A DNA stretch of 64,000 nt from Triangularia verruculosa (GCA_033296885.1 MU863918.1:186001-250000), one strand, 5' to 3'. Shown: positions 53,347 to 64,000, numbered from the stretch's first letter. Made by a program: numbers and translations. The notes: generated from the sequence alone by a model not told the origin.

Positions 53347-55604
53347 ATGAAGTTTTTCTCCAAAATCTCGTCCAAGAAACCCAACTCCCCGGACGAGGAG
53401 GACGAGGATCTCCCTCCCAACTACGAGTCGGTCATCCAGCAGACCCAGCAGCAACATCAGCAACAGCAGTTTCAGCCACCGCAGCACCCTCCCTCACCCA
53501 CAAAGGCGCCAACCCCAAAGCCTTCCTCATCCCGGTCCCCGACCAAAAAGTCACACCGGTCAACATCGCCGCCCTCGCGCGAGTCAAAGCCGCTTTCATC
53601 TTCTCGACCTTCCCGCTCTTCGGCCAGGCACGCAACCGACCCCATCTCCTCGTCGTCCTTCCGCCGCAAGAAGGTCGAACCCGAAGAGCACCCTCTCAAC
53701 CTGCCCCCCGAGGTGCGCAACAAGCGTTTTTCCGAGTTGTCTGCCATGAGCGATAGGAAATCAATGGATGCCGATAAGGAAACCATGAACGGCGCCGCCT
53801 CGGCCGCCTCCTCTCAGCAGAAGCCATCCGCCCCTCCTCACAACAACTCCTTCACGGTGCCTGTGGCCAACGGAGCGGATGCGTCGCCAAACGGTGCTGG
53901 TACTCCTGCTGACGAGGCCGTCCCCGCCCCTCCGCCTCACCGATCCTCGCCTTCCAGCCCCGTGCAGTCAGAGGCCGAACAGGCTGAGTCTTTCAAGAAC
54001 GATGGCAACAAGTTCTTCAAGGCTGGCGATTACAAGCATGCCATTGAATTCTATACTAAAGGTGAGCCATCGACAATTACAGAAATATTTTTTATTGACC
54101 TCGGTTGTGACTAATACTTTTTTTTTTCTCCATTTTACAGCCGTTGTCCTCCAGCCCAACTCGGCGACCTATCTAGGCAACCGGGCTGCTGCTTATATGT
54201 CCGCGGGGAGATGGAGTGAGGCGTTGGAAGATTGCAAACGAGCGGTTGAACTCGACCCCCATAACTCCAAGATCTTGCTGCGGTTGGCTCGTATCTACAC
54301 CAGCACCGGTCAGCCGGAAGAGGCTATTGCTACGTTCAGCCGGATCCAGCCAGCGCCATCAGCTAAGGACACAGCCCCGGCCAAGGAGATGCTTCGTCAT
54401 GTCAGAGCTGCTCAGTCGGCGCTCAAAGATGGTACTGCTGCTTCTATGGTTCTGCACCCTCTGGACATGGCCGAGAAGCTGCTTGGCATTGGCGCTCTGA
54501 AGCCAAGAAAGTGGCAACTGATGCGTGGTGAAGGCCTTCTCAAGATGGGCGATGTCAACTCCCTGGGGGAGGCACAGAACATTGCCATGTCTCTTCTCCG
54601 GAACAACAGCCAGGACCCCGAGGCGCTTGTGCTGCGTGGCCGTGCTCTCTACGCTACTGGCGAAAATGACAAGGCTGTTCAACATTTCCGCAAGGCGCTC
54701 AGCTGCGATCCTGACTTCCGGGACGCCATCAAGTGGCTTCGCGTTGTCCAGAAGCTCGACAGAATGAAGGAGGAGGGCAACAGCGAGTACAAGGCCGGCC
54801 GGTGGCAATCCGCCTTCGACCTTTACACCGGTGCTCTGGAAGTCGACCCTGGAAACAAAGGCACCAACTCAAAGTTGTACCAAAACCGGGCGTTGTGCCG
54901 CATCAAGCTCAGGCAGTTCGATGACGCTATTGCCGACTGCGAGAAAGCCATCAGCCTGGACCCCTCATATCTCAAGGCTCGCAAGACCAAGGCCAACGCT
55001 CTGGGACTCGCCGAGAAGTGGGAGGCGGCCGTTCGGGAATGGAAGGCAATTCAAGAGCTTGACCCTGAGGACCGAACGATTGCCAAGGAGGTGCGGAGAG
55101 CGGAGCTAGAACTCAAAAAATCCCTGCGCAAGGATTACTACAAGATTTTGGGGATTGAGAAGAACGCCACCGAAACGGAGATCAAGAAGGCCTACCGCAA
55201 GCTCGCCATTATCCACCACCCCGACAAGAACGCTGGAGATTTGCAAGCTGAGGCCCGCTTCAAGGACATCAGCGAAGCATACGAAAACCTGAGTGATCCT
55301 CAGTAAGTTTTACCCCAAACTTCGTGAAGCCTTATCGATATCCTGTTGCTAACAGCCTTGTAGGAAGCGTGAGCGCTATGATAGCGGTGTTGACCTGCAA
55401 GATCCGGCCGATATGTTTGGCGGCGGTGGTGGTATGCACGGCGGCATTGATCCCGAAATTCTCTTCTCCATGATGGGCGGTGGTGGCAACCCCTTCGGAG
55501 GCGGTGGTGGTGGAGGTTTCCCTGGTGGTGGCTTCGCTTTCAACGGAGGTGGCCAGCCACGCGGAGGCAGAGGAGGATTCCCCCATCACTTCCAGTACTC
55601 TTGA
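53347..55604 (+). CDS. TPR/J-domain co-chaperone (DNAJC7/Tpr2 type)
   Basis: Exons 53347-54061, 54141-55302 and 55364-55604 encode 705 residues. The N-terminal 210 residues are Ser/Pro/Lys-rich with a Gln run (QQTQQQHQQQQ). TPR repeats run from about 218 to 560: EQAESFKNDGNKFFKAGDYK, SATYLGNRAAAYMSAGRWSE and LYQNRALCRIKLRQFDDAIA are clear examples. The J-domain is at about 568-630 with HPD in IIHHPDKNAG. It ends in a Gly-rich stretch and FPHHFQYS. Family role: couples Hsp70 and Hsp90 in the cytosol. The first two introns (79 and 61 bp) are well supported and all junctions restore frame. The TGA at 55602 is followed in frame by 95 further sense codons with a hydrophobic segment (see separate entry). 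ATG 53347 is the only ATG near the start of the frame. Confidence 0.93.
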
Positions 55605-55892
55605 CAACCCGAAGAGGGAGAAGCTTCCGATAATGGGAGCGTAGATGATGGTGACGAGGAACATGACAGGAGACATCCCAACGAAGCCAGGGCGAGCGGG
55701 GCTAAGGCGGCTTGGAGAGTCGAGGCCGAAGAAGAACAGGATAGATGGATTGGAAAGCTCCGCCAAATTGGGCTTGTCGGGATGGCTGCTGTCGTGCTTC
55801 TCCCTCCGGATCTCTTGCCTGTGCTCATGATCACGGCTGGGGTGTTGTACATTTGTATGGTGATGGTCAAGAGATACATTGGGGCACAGTAA
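55605..55892 (+). other. in-frame 95-codon extension after the TPR-DnaJ stop, with membrane segment
   Basis: Directly after the TGA at 55602-55604 the same frame stays open for 95 codons to TAA 55890-55892. It reads as an acidic region (EEGEASDN, VDDGDEEHD), a charged helix (AEEEQDRWIGKLRQ) and a hydrophobic segment of about 30 residues (GLVGMAAVVLLPPDLLPVLM continuing to KRYIGAQ). There is no usable ATG before the hydrophobic part. It could be a read-through extension, an alternative 3' exon, or a relic of a longer protein. Confidence 0.45.
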
Positions 55893-56846
55893 GGAGTCAG
55901 GGGGATTAGTCTTGGTGGGCGGATACGGGAAGCTTCTGTTCTCTCGCCATCGATCAAAAGAAATGGGTTTAATTTTTCTTCTCATCGTTTTTCTCGGGGG
56001 AGGGGAGCATAGACTACCGGTCTGTTTCATATACTATCAACATCATCATCATCGGAGGAAGGCGTTCCGCTGGCTTTTATCATGACATTTTCTTTTCTTG
56101 TCTTTTCTCTCATGATACGTGAAGTCTAAGCGCCATACCTCATTTCAGCATATACTGCAGATAGATAGGGTAGACAGGGCAGCGATATGCCTGTTTTTGT
56201 GATATCAGGTCATGATAATGAGCATCTCAGCATTGATTTGAGTCTATGTTTTCGAAATCACTCGGCGTATCTTGGGTCTCTGATTGCGTTGCCGTTGCTG
56301 AGTGTTTATGATACAAAAGACAAATAATAAAATAGAACATAATGCCTGGTCAGGCTGCAGCTACCAATGGCCGCCGAGCCAACACGGCAAAGCGGGTAGT
56401 TGGCGGGGCCTTTGCTGACCATGGCCTCTTCCGGGGTTTGACCGGCCGAAGATTTGGAGAGCCAGGGAGCTTGGACCCCCTGCTCTAGATTTCGAGGCCA
56501 CGATTCACTTCCAGGCGCTGCTACCCGCGAAAAAGACACCAGACAAGCGCACTTGGGGGGAAGCCGCCACATTGCATCCAGCAGCCCTCTGCATGCTCCA
56601 GACTTTCAACCTTTGTCTGACAATCTGTCCCCTTGACACAACAACATAGACTTCAGATCAGAGTCTCGTTTTTCCAATTGCTTAGACCACACTCGCTTTT
56701 GCAGGCCACCTTGTTAGGTAGCTGATCCTCCACGACCCTCCTCCGCCGCCGTATCGTTGGCTCGACTTTTTGGAGAACACAACACAGCACGGCACTGCGA
56801 CAGCCAGCCCTGACCTAGTCGTGCCCACCCCGGCCGAACCGCCGAC
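55893..56846. other. intergenic, TPR-DnaJ 3' flank and Sec63 promoter
   Basis: 954 bp between tandem plus-strand genes. No gene, repeat or RNA recognised. Confidence 0.5.
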
Positions 56847-59045
56847 ATGAGCACCGACTACACCTACGACGAGGAGGGCTACCTCTGGCCCTTCTTCGTC
56901 TTCACGCTGACACTGATCATCACCCTCCCACTCACATACATCCTCGTCAAGAGGTCGCGAGACCCCGCCGCCTCGTTCCCGCGCATCCAAACAAACTTCA
57001 AACACAAACACACCGACGTTGTCGAATCATTGAGCAAGAAGGAAAAGCGCAAGAACCGCAAGCTATGGCTCATCATCGCCGTGGCCATTGGCTGGGCGGT
57101 CATGGGCTACATGCTCGTCCTCATCCAGAACACCGAGACCCCAGCACTGAAGCTATGGAACCCCTACGACATCCTGGGCATCTCCGAGTCGGCCACCGAG
57201 AAGCAGATCAAGAGCGCCTACAGGAAGCTGTCTCTCAAGTTCCATCCCGACAAGGCGAAGCCTGATGTTTCTAAGAACGAGACCATGGACGACCTTAACG
57301 CCCGCTACGTCGAGATCTCCAAGGCTCACCAGGCCCTGACGGACGAGGAGGTGCGAAATAACTATATCCAGTATGGCAACCCTGATGGCAAGCAGGGTTA
57401 TAGCATCAACATTGCTTTGCCCAAGGCCATTGTGTCTGACGGTAATGGGAAATATGTTGTGCTTTTGTACTCTGCTCTGTTTGGCATTCTGTTGCCATAT
57501 CTGGTTGGATCATGGTGGTATGGTACACTCAGACGGTCCAAGGAGGGCGTTCTCATGGAGAGCGCCAACCGGTTATTCAGGGAGTACAAGGACAACATCG
57601 ATGAAGGTGGCGTCGTTGGCGCGCTCAGCACTGGCCAGGAGTACGATGAACTGTTCAGGGGCGACAAGGCTGATTCTGGCCTCTCCAAGATTGAGTCCAG
57701 AATTCTTGCCGAGGGTCAGCTCTCTCCTCTCGCTGGCGGTCTCTCTGTCAAGGATAAGGAGAAGCTTCAGGATCTCGAAAGCGGTCCTCAACGGAAGGCT
57801 TTGGCCCTTCTCTGGGCTTACCTTGGACGCATTGAACTCGACGACCCTGTTCTTGAGAAGGCCAAGTTCGCTGTTGCGCCTATTGCTGAAGCTCTCAACA
57901 AGTCATTCACCGCTATCTCTCTCGCCTACATGAACACGGCCCCATTGTTGTCTTCTTACTACGCCAGCCAGCTTCTCATCCAGGCCCTCCCACCGAAATC
58001 GTCTCCTCTTCTTCAGCTCCCTTATTTCACCCCAGCGACTGTACAAGCTGTCGATGGCGATTCCAAGGTGCACACCAACGTTCAAGACTTTATGGACAGA
58101 CCAGACGCTAAGCGCCGGAGCTTGGTCGTTGGCAAGGGTCTCCTTACCGATGAGCAATACCGTGAGGCCGTGTCTGTCGCCAAGCAACTTCCCTTCTTCC
58201 GCGTGGCCAAAGCCTTCTTCAAGGTTACTGGTGAAAAGTTTATTCTTCCCTCCTCTCTCGTCTCCCTTGTCGTCAAGGGTCGTTTCGTGCCCCCAGGGAG
58301 CGAAAATGTCCCAGAGATTGAACCATTGGACTTGGAGGATATTGACCCAGCGGAAGATGACCTTGACGCCCTCCTCGGCCGCAAGGTTAAGAAGCAGATC
58401 GGCAAGGATGAGAAGGGCAAGCCCATCTACGAGGCAGGCTCTGACGAGCCCATTTCCGCGCCACTGGCCGCGTCTCCATATTTCGCCCGGGATCATTCCC
58501 CAAGGTGGCATGTTTTCCTGACAGACTCTAAGCAAGGAAGGGTAGCGGTACCACCGTTTACGTTTGCACAGTTTGACAAGCCGATCTTCGAGGCGGATGG
58601 AAAGACACCCACGTTTGCGATGCAGACGCTCAAGGCGCAATTCCAGGCGCCACCGCAGGCGGGGCATTATACATTTGTGATGAATGTGGTTTGCGACAGC
58701 TATGTTGGGTTCGATACCAAGATGGAGGTGACGTTGATTGTGGAGGAGGCCAGCAAGGCGGCCGAGATGGAGCAGGTGGTGGAGGATGAGATTAGTGAGC
58801 CAGAGGAGGGTAAGTTGCAGCCTAATTCTTCAAGAGACCCGAAGCTGGATGCTAACGAGGAAACAGATTCTATCGCGGGCATCATGCACGCTGCTAAGGG
58901 TGGTGCGCCACCACAGCCTAAGAAGAAGGTGGTGAAGGCGAAGGAGAGCGACGAGGAGGATGACAGTGATGAGGAGAGCGGGACGGACGAGGAGACCGAT
59001 GATACCAGTGATACGAACACAGACACGGAGGAGGAGGATAATTAG
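56847..59045 (+). CDS. SEC63: ER translocon subunit Sec63
   Basis: The unspliced frame gives 732 residues. An intron at 58810-58866 (GTAAGT donor, branch gctaac, acceptor ACAG, 57 bp) is very likely. It removes 19 codons in frame and leaves 713 residues with EPEED-SIAGIMHAAKGG. Topology: the N-terminus is followed by membrane segments at about 15-35, 73-93 and 205-225. The lumenal J-domain lies between the second and third (HPD in KFHPDKAKP, about residue 130). After them come the Sec63 (Brl) domain and a C-terminal acidic tail (EEDDSDEESGTDEETDD), which in yeast binds Sec62. Role: recruits lumenal Hsp70 (BiP/Kar2) to the Sec61 channel for post-translational import. The ATG context gacATGa is acceptable, and it is the first ATG of the frame. 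The preceding gene also encodes a J-domain protein. Confidence 0.95.
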   Translation: MSTDYTYDEEGYLWPFFVFTLTLIITLPLTYILVKRSRDPAASFPRIQTNFKHKHTDVVESLSKKEKRKNRKLWLIIAVAIGWAVMGYMLVLIQNTETPALKLWNPYDILGISESATEKQIKSAYRKLSLKFHPDKAKPDVSKNETMDDLNARYVEISKAHQALTDEEVRNNYIQYGNPDGKQGYSINIALPKAIVSDGNGKYVVLLYSALFGILLPYLVGSWWYGTLRRSKEGVLMESANRLFREYKDNIDEGGVVGALSTGQEYDELFRGDKADSGLSKIESRILAEGQLSPLAGGLSVKDKEKLQDLESGPQRKALALLWAYLGRIELDDPVLEKAKFAVAPIAEALNKSFTAISLAYMNTAPLLSSYYASQLLIQALPPKSSPLLQLPYFTPATVQAVDGDSKVHTNVQDFMDRPDAKRRSLVVGKGLLTDEQYREAVSVAKQLPFFRVAKAFFKVTGEKFILPSSLVSLVVKGRFVPPGSENVPEIEPLDLEDIDPAEDDLDALLGRKVKKQIGKDEKGKPIYEAGSDEPISAPLAASPYFARDHSPRWHVFLTDSKQGRVAVPPFTFAQFDKPIFEADGKTPTFAMQTLKAQFQAPPQAGHYTFVMNVVCDSYVGFDTKMEVTLIVEEASKAAEMEQVVEDEISEPEEGKLQPNSSRDPKLDANEETDSIAGIMHAAKGGAPPQPKKKVVKAKESDEEDDSDEESGTDEETDDTSDTNTDTEEEDN

Positions 59046-59942
59046 GTGTCACCTCTGGAAGTGCTTTCAGCGGTGGTTCTTTTGCCAATTATGTACTTGT
59101 TTTTCAGCCGGAATCGCAAGCTGAGTGAGTGATGTTGAGTTTGTAGGGGGGGAGGTTGGGGTGGTTGTACATATTTTCATGATGGCTTCTTGTGGGGGGG
59201 ATGATTATGTTTTTTGATAAGGGCGTTTAGAGAGTCGTTGTTCGAGTTTGTCAGCGAAAGAAAAGCGGGAGACAGACGGGATAAGGATAGGCAGGGGGGT
59301 ATCGGTAGGGTTGGGGAGAGAAATAAGTTCCTTTTGCATGGCGTTTGCATCTTTAGTTACCCCTCGGGTATGAGATGGGGTAAATAGGGAATTCGAGAAT
59401 TGCTAGAACGCAATTTTGCGAGAGGTATATCTGTCCGGTGTTCTTCTTGTCGTTGCCTCTTGAGCCCAGTCTGTTTCCTCGGCACAAATGACATTGCTGT
59501 CCAGCTCGGTTACACAGCTGCTGTCAACCTGCCGATATCTTGTATTATCGTTCATCCCAGCAAAGATCACACCTTCAACATTTCAGTCAGCGTGTGCGGT
59601 GTTTTTCATCATATTTCAAGAGAGCTTTCTTTTTTTTCTCCCTTTCAGTCTATTACCCGCCATTCACTTACCCAAATCCCACGTCCCGTATCGGCTCATC
59701 AGTTTTACTCAAACAATAAAAGACATAATCACCAACATTTCCCCTCTCGCCCGGCAAACCGCTCCATATATTCATACAAGAGGAAGTCTCTATTCCCAGC
59801 TGTCCCATTCTCCTGCGCTTTAAATACTACCGCTCTTCTTCTCCCTCAAAACGCACCATCGTTTTCAGATGTTGGGGCCGTTCGTTCCAACGGGAAGTTC
59901 CTGTGGCTACAGCATTGCAGCTTGTGTGTGTGTTGTTGTTTT
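59046..59942. other. convergent 3' flanks of Sec63 and Tim9
   Basis: 897 bp, G-rich near 59140-59200. The plus-strand frames at 59400-60128 are antisense to Tim9 or non-coding. No gene. Confidence 0.5.
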
Positions 59943-60389
59943 TTAGCGACCCGCAGCCCTCTGCTGCCTCTCCATCTCGGCGGCGTTGAGCTCGGCGAAG
60001 CGCTCGCCCATGCGCTCGTTGGTGGTCATCCACTTTTGCACGCAGCGGGTGAGGCAGCCCGTCTCGCGGCCCGAGAGGGCCTTGGACTGGAAGTCGTCGA
60101 CGCACGAGGTGAAGCAGGAGTCTACTAGATTGCCGAAGATCTGTTTGTTGTTGTTGCTTTTGTGTTAGCACCCACCGCCGTGTGCTCTTTAGGGGGGAGG
60201 GGGGAAGAAATATTGGGAAACTGGTGATAGATGGGGGGAGGGAAACCATACACCCATGAACTGCTTCATTTGCCGCTTTTGGATGCGGTCGGCGAGGATT
60301 TGTTGCTCCGAGTTGGTGAGGCTGTCGTTGTTTTGTTAGTTATTGGGGGTGGAAGGGTTGGGGGAGGAGGGTAGAACGTACCTGTCCAT
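59943..60389 (-). CDS. TIM9: mitochondrial intermembrane-space chaperone Tim9
   Basis: Exons on the minus strand are 60382-60389 (only 8 nt), 60252-60321 and 59943-60140, joining in frame to 91 residues. The small-Tim twin CX3C motif is intact: CFTSC and CLTRC, 15 residues apart. The helix QMKQFMGIFGNLVDSC before it and MTTNERMGERFAELNAAEME after it are characteristic of Tim9 rather than Tim10. Role: hexameric Tim9-Tim10 chaperone for carrier and beta-barrel precursors, imported through the Mia40 disulfide relay. The intron donors are GTACGT and GTATGG, and the acceptors are ACAG. The very short first exon and small size make this gene invisible to a simple ORF scan, but the splicing is supported by restored family sequence. 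The gene is divergent from the next gene 3.2 kb away. Confidence 0.92.
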
Positions 60390-63300
60390 TTTGACTATGG
60401 TATGTGTGGTTTTTGGTGGTGGTGGGATTGGGACGGCGGCGATGATGATGTCGATTGAAGCTCCCAAAGAGGTGTGTCGTTATCGCCGATAAGAAATTTC
60501 CTACATTCCTGCCACATCCGTACCTTGGAGTTTGGGATCTGGTCCGTGCATTTTACTATGACGGATAGTATGAAGATAGCAAAGCGGCTTGTGCCGAAGC
60601 TGCGCCGGCCAGGTGGGTTCTTTTTTTACGGTGTACGGCACGGTGTAACTTGATTCTACATAATGCGGATATTGTTTCGTCGTAAAAAAAGATGCATGTG
60701 AATATGGATATGTATGTATGCAGTTTTTCATTTTCCCGATACTCCAGCATAAGAAGCGGTGAGTGAATTGAGGGACTTGTTGTAAAGAGGGAGGAAGATA
60801 CTATCCACTATTTGATGCATACACATGACACGATTGTGGATGGTGGCTTGAAATGCCCCCTTTTTGGTACAGACTTGGCCTGCATGGTGAGTGTAGGGAC
60901 AGGAAGGAGATGGTTAGAGAATGGTCCAATGGGAAGAGGTGGAATAGCGCCGACAAGCAGCTGAAGGAGGAAGGGGGGGCCTATGACGTCGGCTGAGGGG
61001 AGCTCGTATTACCTTGGGAGGGCTGAGAGATGAAACAAGGTGTTGCTTTTGGGTTTGGAAGAAGAATATTGAGATCTGTAGATAGGTCTGTGGCAGAAAA
61101 GCCTTTGAAGTGTGGACGAGGTTCTAGAGCCGGGCACAGATATCAAATATGACCTGTAATATGGCCATCTGCCGCACTGTGTCGAAATTCAAGCGGTGCA
61201 CATGACCCCGGAATGCAAATGGTGGGGTCAACCTCCAAACCAGCCGCCCGCGAATCAAACCCGCTGGAAACCAACCACCATGAACTCTGGGAGAGGCCAC
61301 AGGAGGCCGGCTCCTGCTCGGCCGCGTCCGGCGCCCGGTTTTCCCTCCAGGCTGCCCGCTGAGAGCCTGCTGGCTCGGAAGGTTGCAAGCCTGCTATACA
61401 TCAGCCGCGTTATTGCGTCTATCGCCGGCAGAGGGGGAGTGCGCTAATGGATCCCTGCAGGATCGAGCGGTTCCCCCAAATCGAAGAGCTGAACAACTCA
61501 TCGCGATGGGCAGAAGGGGGCTTCTTTTCGATGTTTCCATGCAGGGTCAGCTGACGAGCGATACAGCCGCATAAATTGATGGATACAGTGGACGCTGCTG
61601 TCAAGAAGGGTTTTACAAAGTCAGAAAGTGATGGATGAGGGGCAAAAGAATGACGAACTTCCCCTCCCAAGAGAGAGACACCGCTGTGCTATATTTGGAA
61701 AAAAACATATCGCGTGGGCAGCAAGAGAAGAAAGCCGCCGCCAATCTCCGTTTTCCAGTGGACCGGTTTAGCGCTCCGGAAAGTTGGGAAGGCTGGAGTT
61801 GTTTCCCGGCGGACAAAAAACAATGAGCGCCCGCAGGGGAAAAACACCGGAGGTGAAGGAAAACATATTTCTCATCATAATATCAGAATGCACCAAGCTT
61901 ACACTATGCACGTCGGCAGCGGCTGTTGAGAAACCACAGTGAAAGGAAGTTGTCTACTGCTGCAGTGAACCCTGCATACGTCATTAGTTTCCATCCATCC
62001 CGCCCAATGCCTCTCGAGATAGCCAGTGATGGCTACCTCTTCCAGGCTTCAGCTGTGGTTGGGAGTAGCAATCCAGGGACGATTCCATGGCATCGCTTGC
62101 GCTATAGCCCAATAAGCGACCACCAAAGAAGGAGAAGATCTTCCTGTCGACTTTTGCAGATGCTGAATCTTGTTCTGTCCTCAGAATACCCACTGCGCCA
62201 GTCCAGGTTTGACATGTCTTGTGAGGCCGAGGCAAGAGGCTGGTGCGACAACTGTGCTGCGGCAGGGACCGGGGGAGCTCGACTTCGGGGACTGAGGTGA
62301 GGGGAGCAGCTGAGCATCGAATGGAGGGGTAGCACATCTTGTCTTGTGAGAGCAACAAGTTCACAGATGGTAGCAATGGTGGTTATTATAGCCGTATCAA
62401 ATGCCGGGATCTGCGGTGAAGATCTCTTTGGTCATCTGTTTCTGTACCTCCTACTCCCGCGACTGACCTGCAAAGAACAGTGGCCGCTGGCCAAAATCGA
62501 AACCCCCCTCCTGGGACGGGGACGGCTATGACTGGGGCTTCTTGAAAGAAGGCTGGGCACGGGCACGGACAGTCCAGGGCTGGCTGTCCACTTCGATCCA
62601 TTGTCAAGAATCCAGAATCGAGTCCTGGAATCCAGAATCCAAAGAGCCAAGTCCCTGGCAGCCGCAGCCTTCTATCCTTTGTGATTCCTGTTGATCACAG
62701 GCACTGTATGTGTTGGGAGTAGACTCATATACCTGTGCTACCTCAGGCTCTCCATGTGTGGTGTAACCGGGTATCTACGCATCTACGCTATGGACGATAG
62801 AAACAGAAGCCCAATTGTAAATAACAGATTCAAAATATTCAAAAGAGCTTGACTCGCTCCAGGCTGGGTTACGTACGGGACACCGTTGAGAACATTGTCC
62901 TGACGCCAGGGTCAGTGCGGAGCCAGACTTGGCACTGTGGGCTGGTGTTCTGGGGCAGGTCGCTGGGGGAAGCTCCTGCCCCCTGTCACTCTGCCCAAGT
63001 TCCCCCAGTCCTGAAAAGCAACCCGCCGTCCCTCCCTCCTGCGTCGCACACCGGGTCCATTTAATCAAACTCAACTCTGCAAACACGACACGCCCTTCGT
63101 CTCGACCACACAGTGAATCCCCTCCGAATCCCCTTCATCGCGCGACATCACCGTCGACCGTCGACCGTTCCGAACCCTCGAATGTGTCCCCGACCGAGCT
63201 CGAATCACGCAACCCGATCCACCGTTTTCCCTACAGGCCAACCGCCGCAGCAACGGGCAGTAGAGGCAGTAGAGGCAGTGGACATAACAAGTCAACCACC

Positions 63301-63544
63301 ATCGCGCGTCGCAGGACGAACAATTCCATACCACGTCGCCCCACGCGGATAATTGCTCTGGCACCTGTCCACACCCGCCCGGCCATTTTTGGTTGCTTTA
63401 GGTTCCGCCGGCAAGCATCGCGATTTGGATTTCCGCCTTCTCTCCACACCCCTTGTCGAACCTGGCGGACTCCAGGGCAGAGAGTCCTCAGCCTCGCCAG
63501 TGCTGTGGCACTGATTCAGTCGCCGCCCACGCGCCGCCGCAGCC
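60390..63544. other. 3.2 kb gene-poor region upstream of the last gene
   Basis: Tim9 promoter at the left, and a long leader of the right-edge gene at the right. Features: a short direct repeat gaatccagaatc near 62609-62640, and ctgtcaa-type low complexity. The 259-codon plus-strand frame at 62929-63708 is Arg/Ser/Pro-rich, has no domain, and ends inside the next gene in another frame, so it is not called. No tRNA seen. Confidence 0.45.
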
Positions 63545-64000
63545 ATGACGTCCGCCGCACTACCAGCGCCGCACCCGCCCGTTGCCTCCCAGCACCAGCA
63601 CCAGCACCAGCAACAGCCCTCTCAGCATCACCAGCAACGAGCCCCTCCCTCCACTCCGGCGGCTCCCACTCACCTGCCCTCGGCCGTCTCTCCGCCCAGC
63701 AAGCGTGATCTCAAGTCTTGGTGGAAAGGTTTCAAACTTCCCTCCAAGCACCAGGAAGCAAATGGTAACGCAACCTTGTCCACCCCATCCTGTAACACCA
63801 GATCCAAGCAGCCCGGAAGGAGACCCATATTTGCGGAGGACATGGAGGGACTGTTTAAAGAACTTCCGTCCGCCGCGGTCCTGCTCCAGAGCATTGTGTC
63901 AGAAGAAGAGAGGCGAGCGGCTCATAGAGCAAGTGCAACCATGAGCCAGCCGCTGCCAGGGAGCCCGAAGCCGCCAGAGGTGCCCAAGTTGGCTGCCATC
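63545..64000 (+). CDS. N-terminal part of an unidentified protein, cut by window edge (SWWKxFK motif)
   Basis: ATG 63545 opens a frame that remains open to the window end (152 codons). It begins with Ala/His/Gln/Pro-rich sequence, then SKRDLKSWWKGFKLPSKHQE. This SWWxxFK pattern resembles the segment that precedes the RhoGAP domain in fungal Sac7/Bag7-like proteins, but no RhoGAP sequence is visible before the edge, so that assignment is tentative. A possible intron runs from GTAACG at 63764 to CACCAG at about 63811; it would shift the frame and soon meet a stop, so it is not adopted. The 5' leader upstream is rich in C and A. Confidence 0.5.
   Translation, partial: MTSAALPAPHPPVASQHQHQHQQQPSQHHQQRAPPSTPAAPTHLPSAVSPPSKRDLKSWWKGFKLPSKHQEANGNATLSTPSCNTRSKQPGRRPIFAEDMEGLFKELPSAAVLLQSIVSEEERRAAHRASATMSQPLPGSPKPPEVPKLAAI

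Noticed and set aside
55332..56030. 232-codon minus-strand frame opposite the TPR-DnaJ end
   Set aside because: Antisense to the Gly-rich exon and the read-through tail; the plus-strand reading has the more protein-like composition.
62929..63708. 259-codon plus-strand open frame
   Set aside because: Arg/Ser/Pro-rich without domain; it overlaps the start of the SWWKxFK gene in another frame and looks like an open leader in GC-rich DNA.

Overview
The window is nuclear DNA of a filamentous ascomycete, most likely a Sordariomycete (Sordariales-like). Genes are compact and GC-rich and carry 0-5 short introns of about 48-115 bp. These introns have GTRNGT-type donors, CTRAC-like branch sites and YAG acceptors. 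Intergenic spaces are 0.3-4 kb, and there are no operons, phage genes, insertion sequences or CRISPR arrays. I support 19 full-length protein genes, one gene cut by the right edge, and three tRNA genes.

Layout. 0-9 kb: an unrecognised Ser-rich protein (+), tRNA-Val (-), coronin (+) and a zeta-toxin-type P-loop kinase (-). 9-22 kb: eIF4G (-), a 3.9 kb gene-poor stretch with two identical tRNA-Trp genes in head-to-head inverted orientation, and the spliceosomal helicase Aquarius/Cwf11 (-). 22-33 kb: a THO-complex subunit (Hpr1/THOC1) fused to a guanylate-kinase-like domain (+), a RING-LON protein (+), an INSIG protein (-) and Mak11 (+). 33-45 kb: the NuA4 subunit Eaf1 (-), splicing factor Spp2 (+), an MFS sugar permease (-) and a small secreted Cys-rich protein (+). 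45-52 kb: S-formylglutathione hydrolase (-), the Afi1/MesA polarity protein (-) and a myosin regulatory light chain (+). 52-64 kb: a TPR/J-domain co-chaperone (+), Sec63 (+), Tim9 (-) and the 5' end of one further gene (+).

Most genes are conserved housekeeping functions: mRNA processing and export (Aquarius, THOC1, Spp2), translation (eIF4G, Mak11), chromatin (Eaf1), protein translocation and folding (Sec63, Tim9, TPR-DnaJ), and actin or polarity (coronin, MesA, myosin light chain). Aquarius and THOC1 share a 459 bp divergent promoter region. MesA and the myosin light chain are also divergent. TPR-DnaJ and Sec63 lie in tandem.

The observations most worth following are these: (i) the THOC1 protein ends in a guanylate-kinase fold that has lost its P-loop; (ii) the TPR-DnaJ stop codon is followed in frame by 95 sense codons with a transmembrane segment, in a context resembling the yeast read-through consensus; (iii) a Kex2-processed, eight-cysteine secreted peptide; (iv) a eukaryotic zeta-type kinase; (v) several introns whose length is a multiple of three and which open-reading-frame finders would miss.
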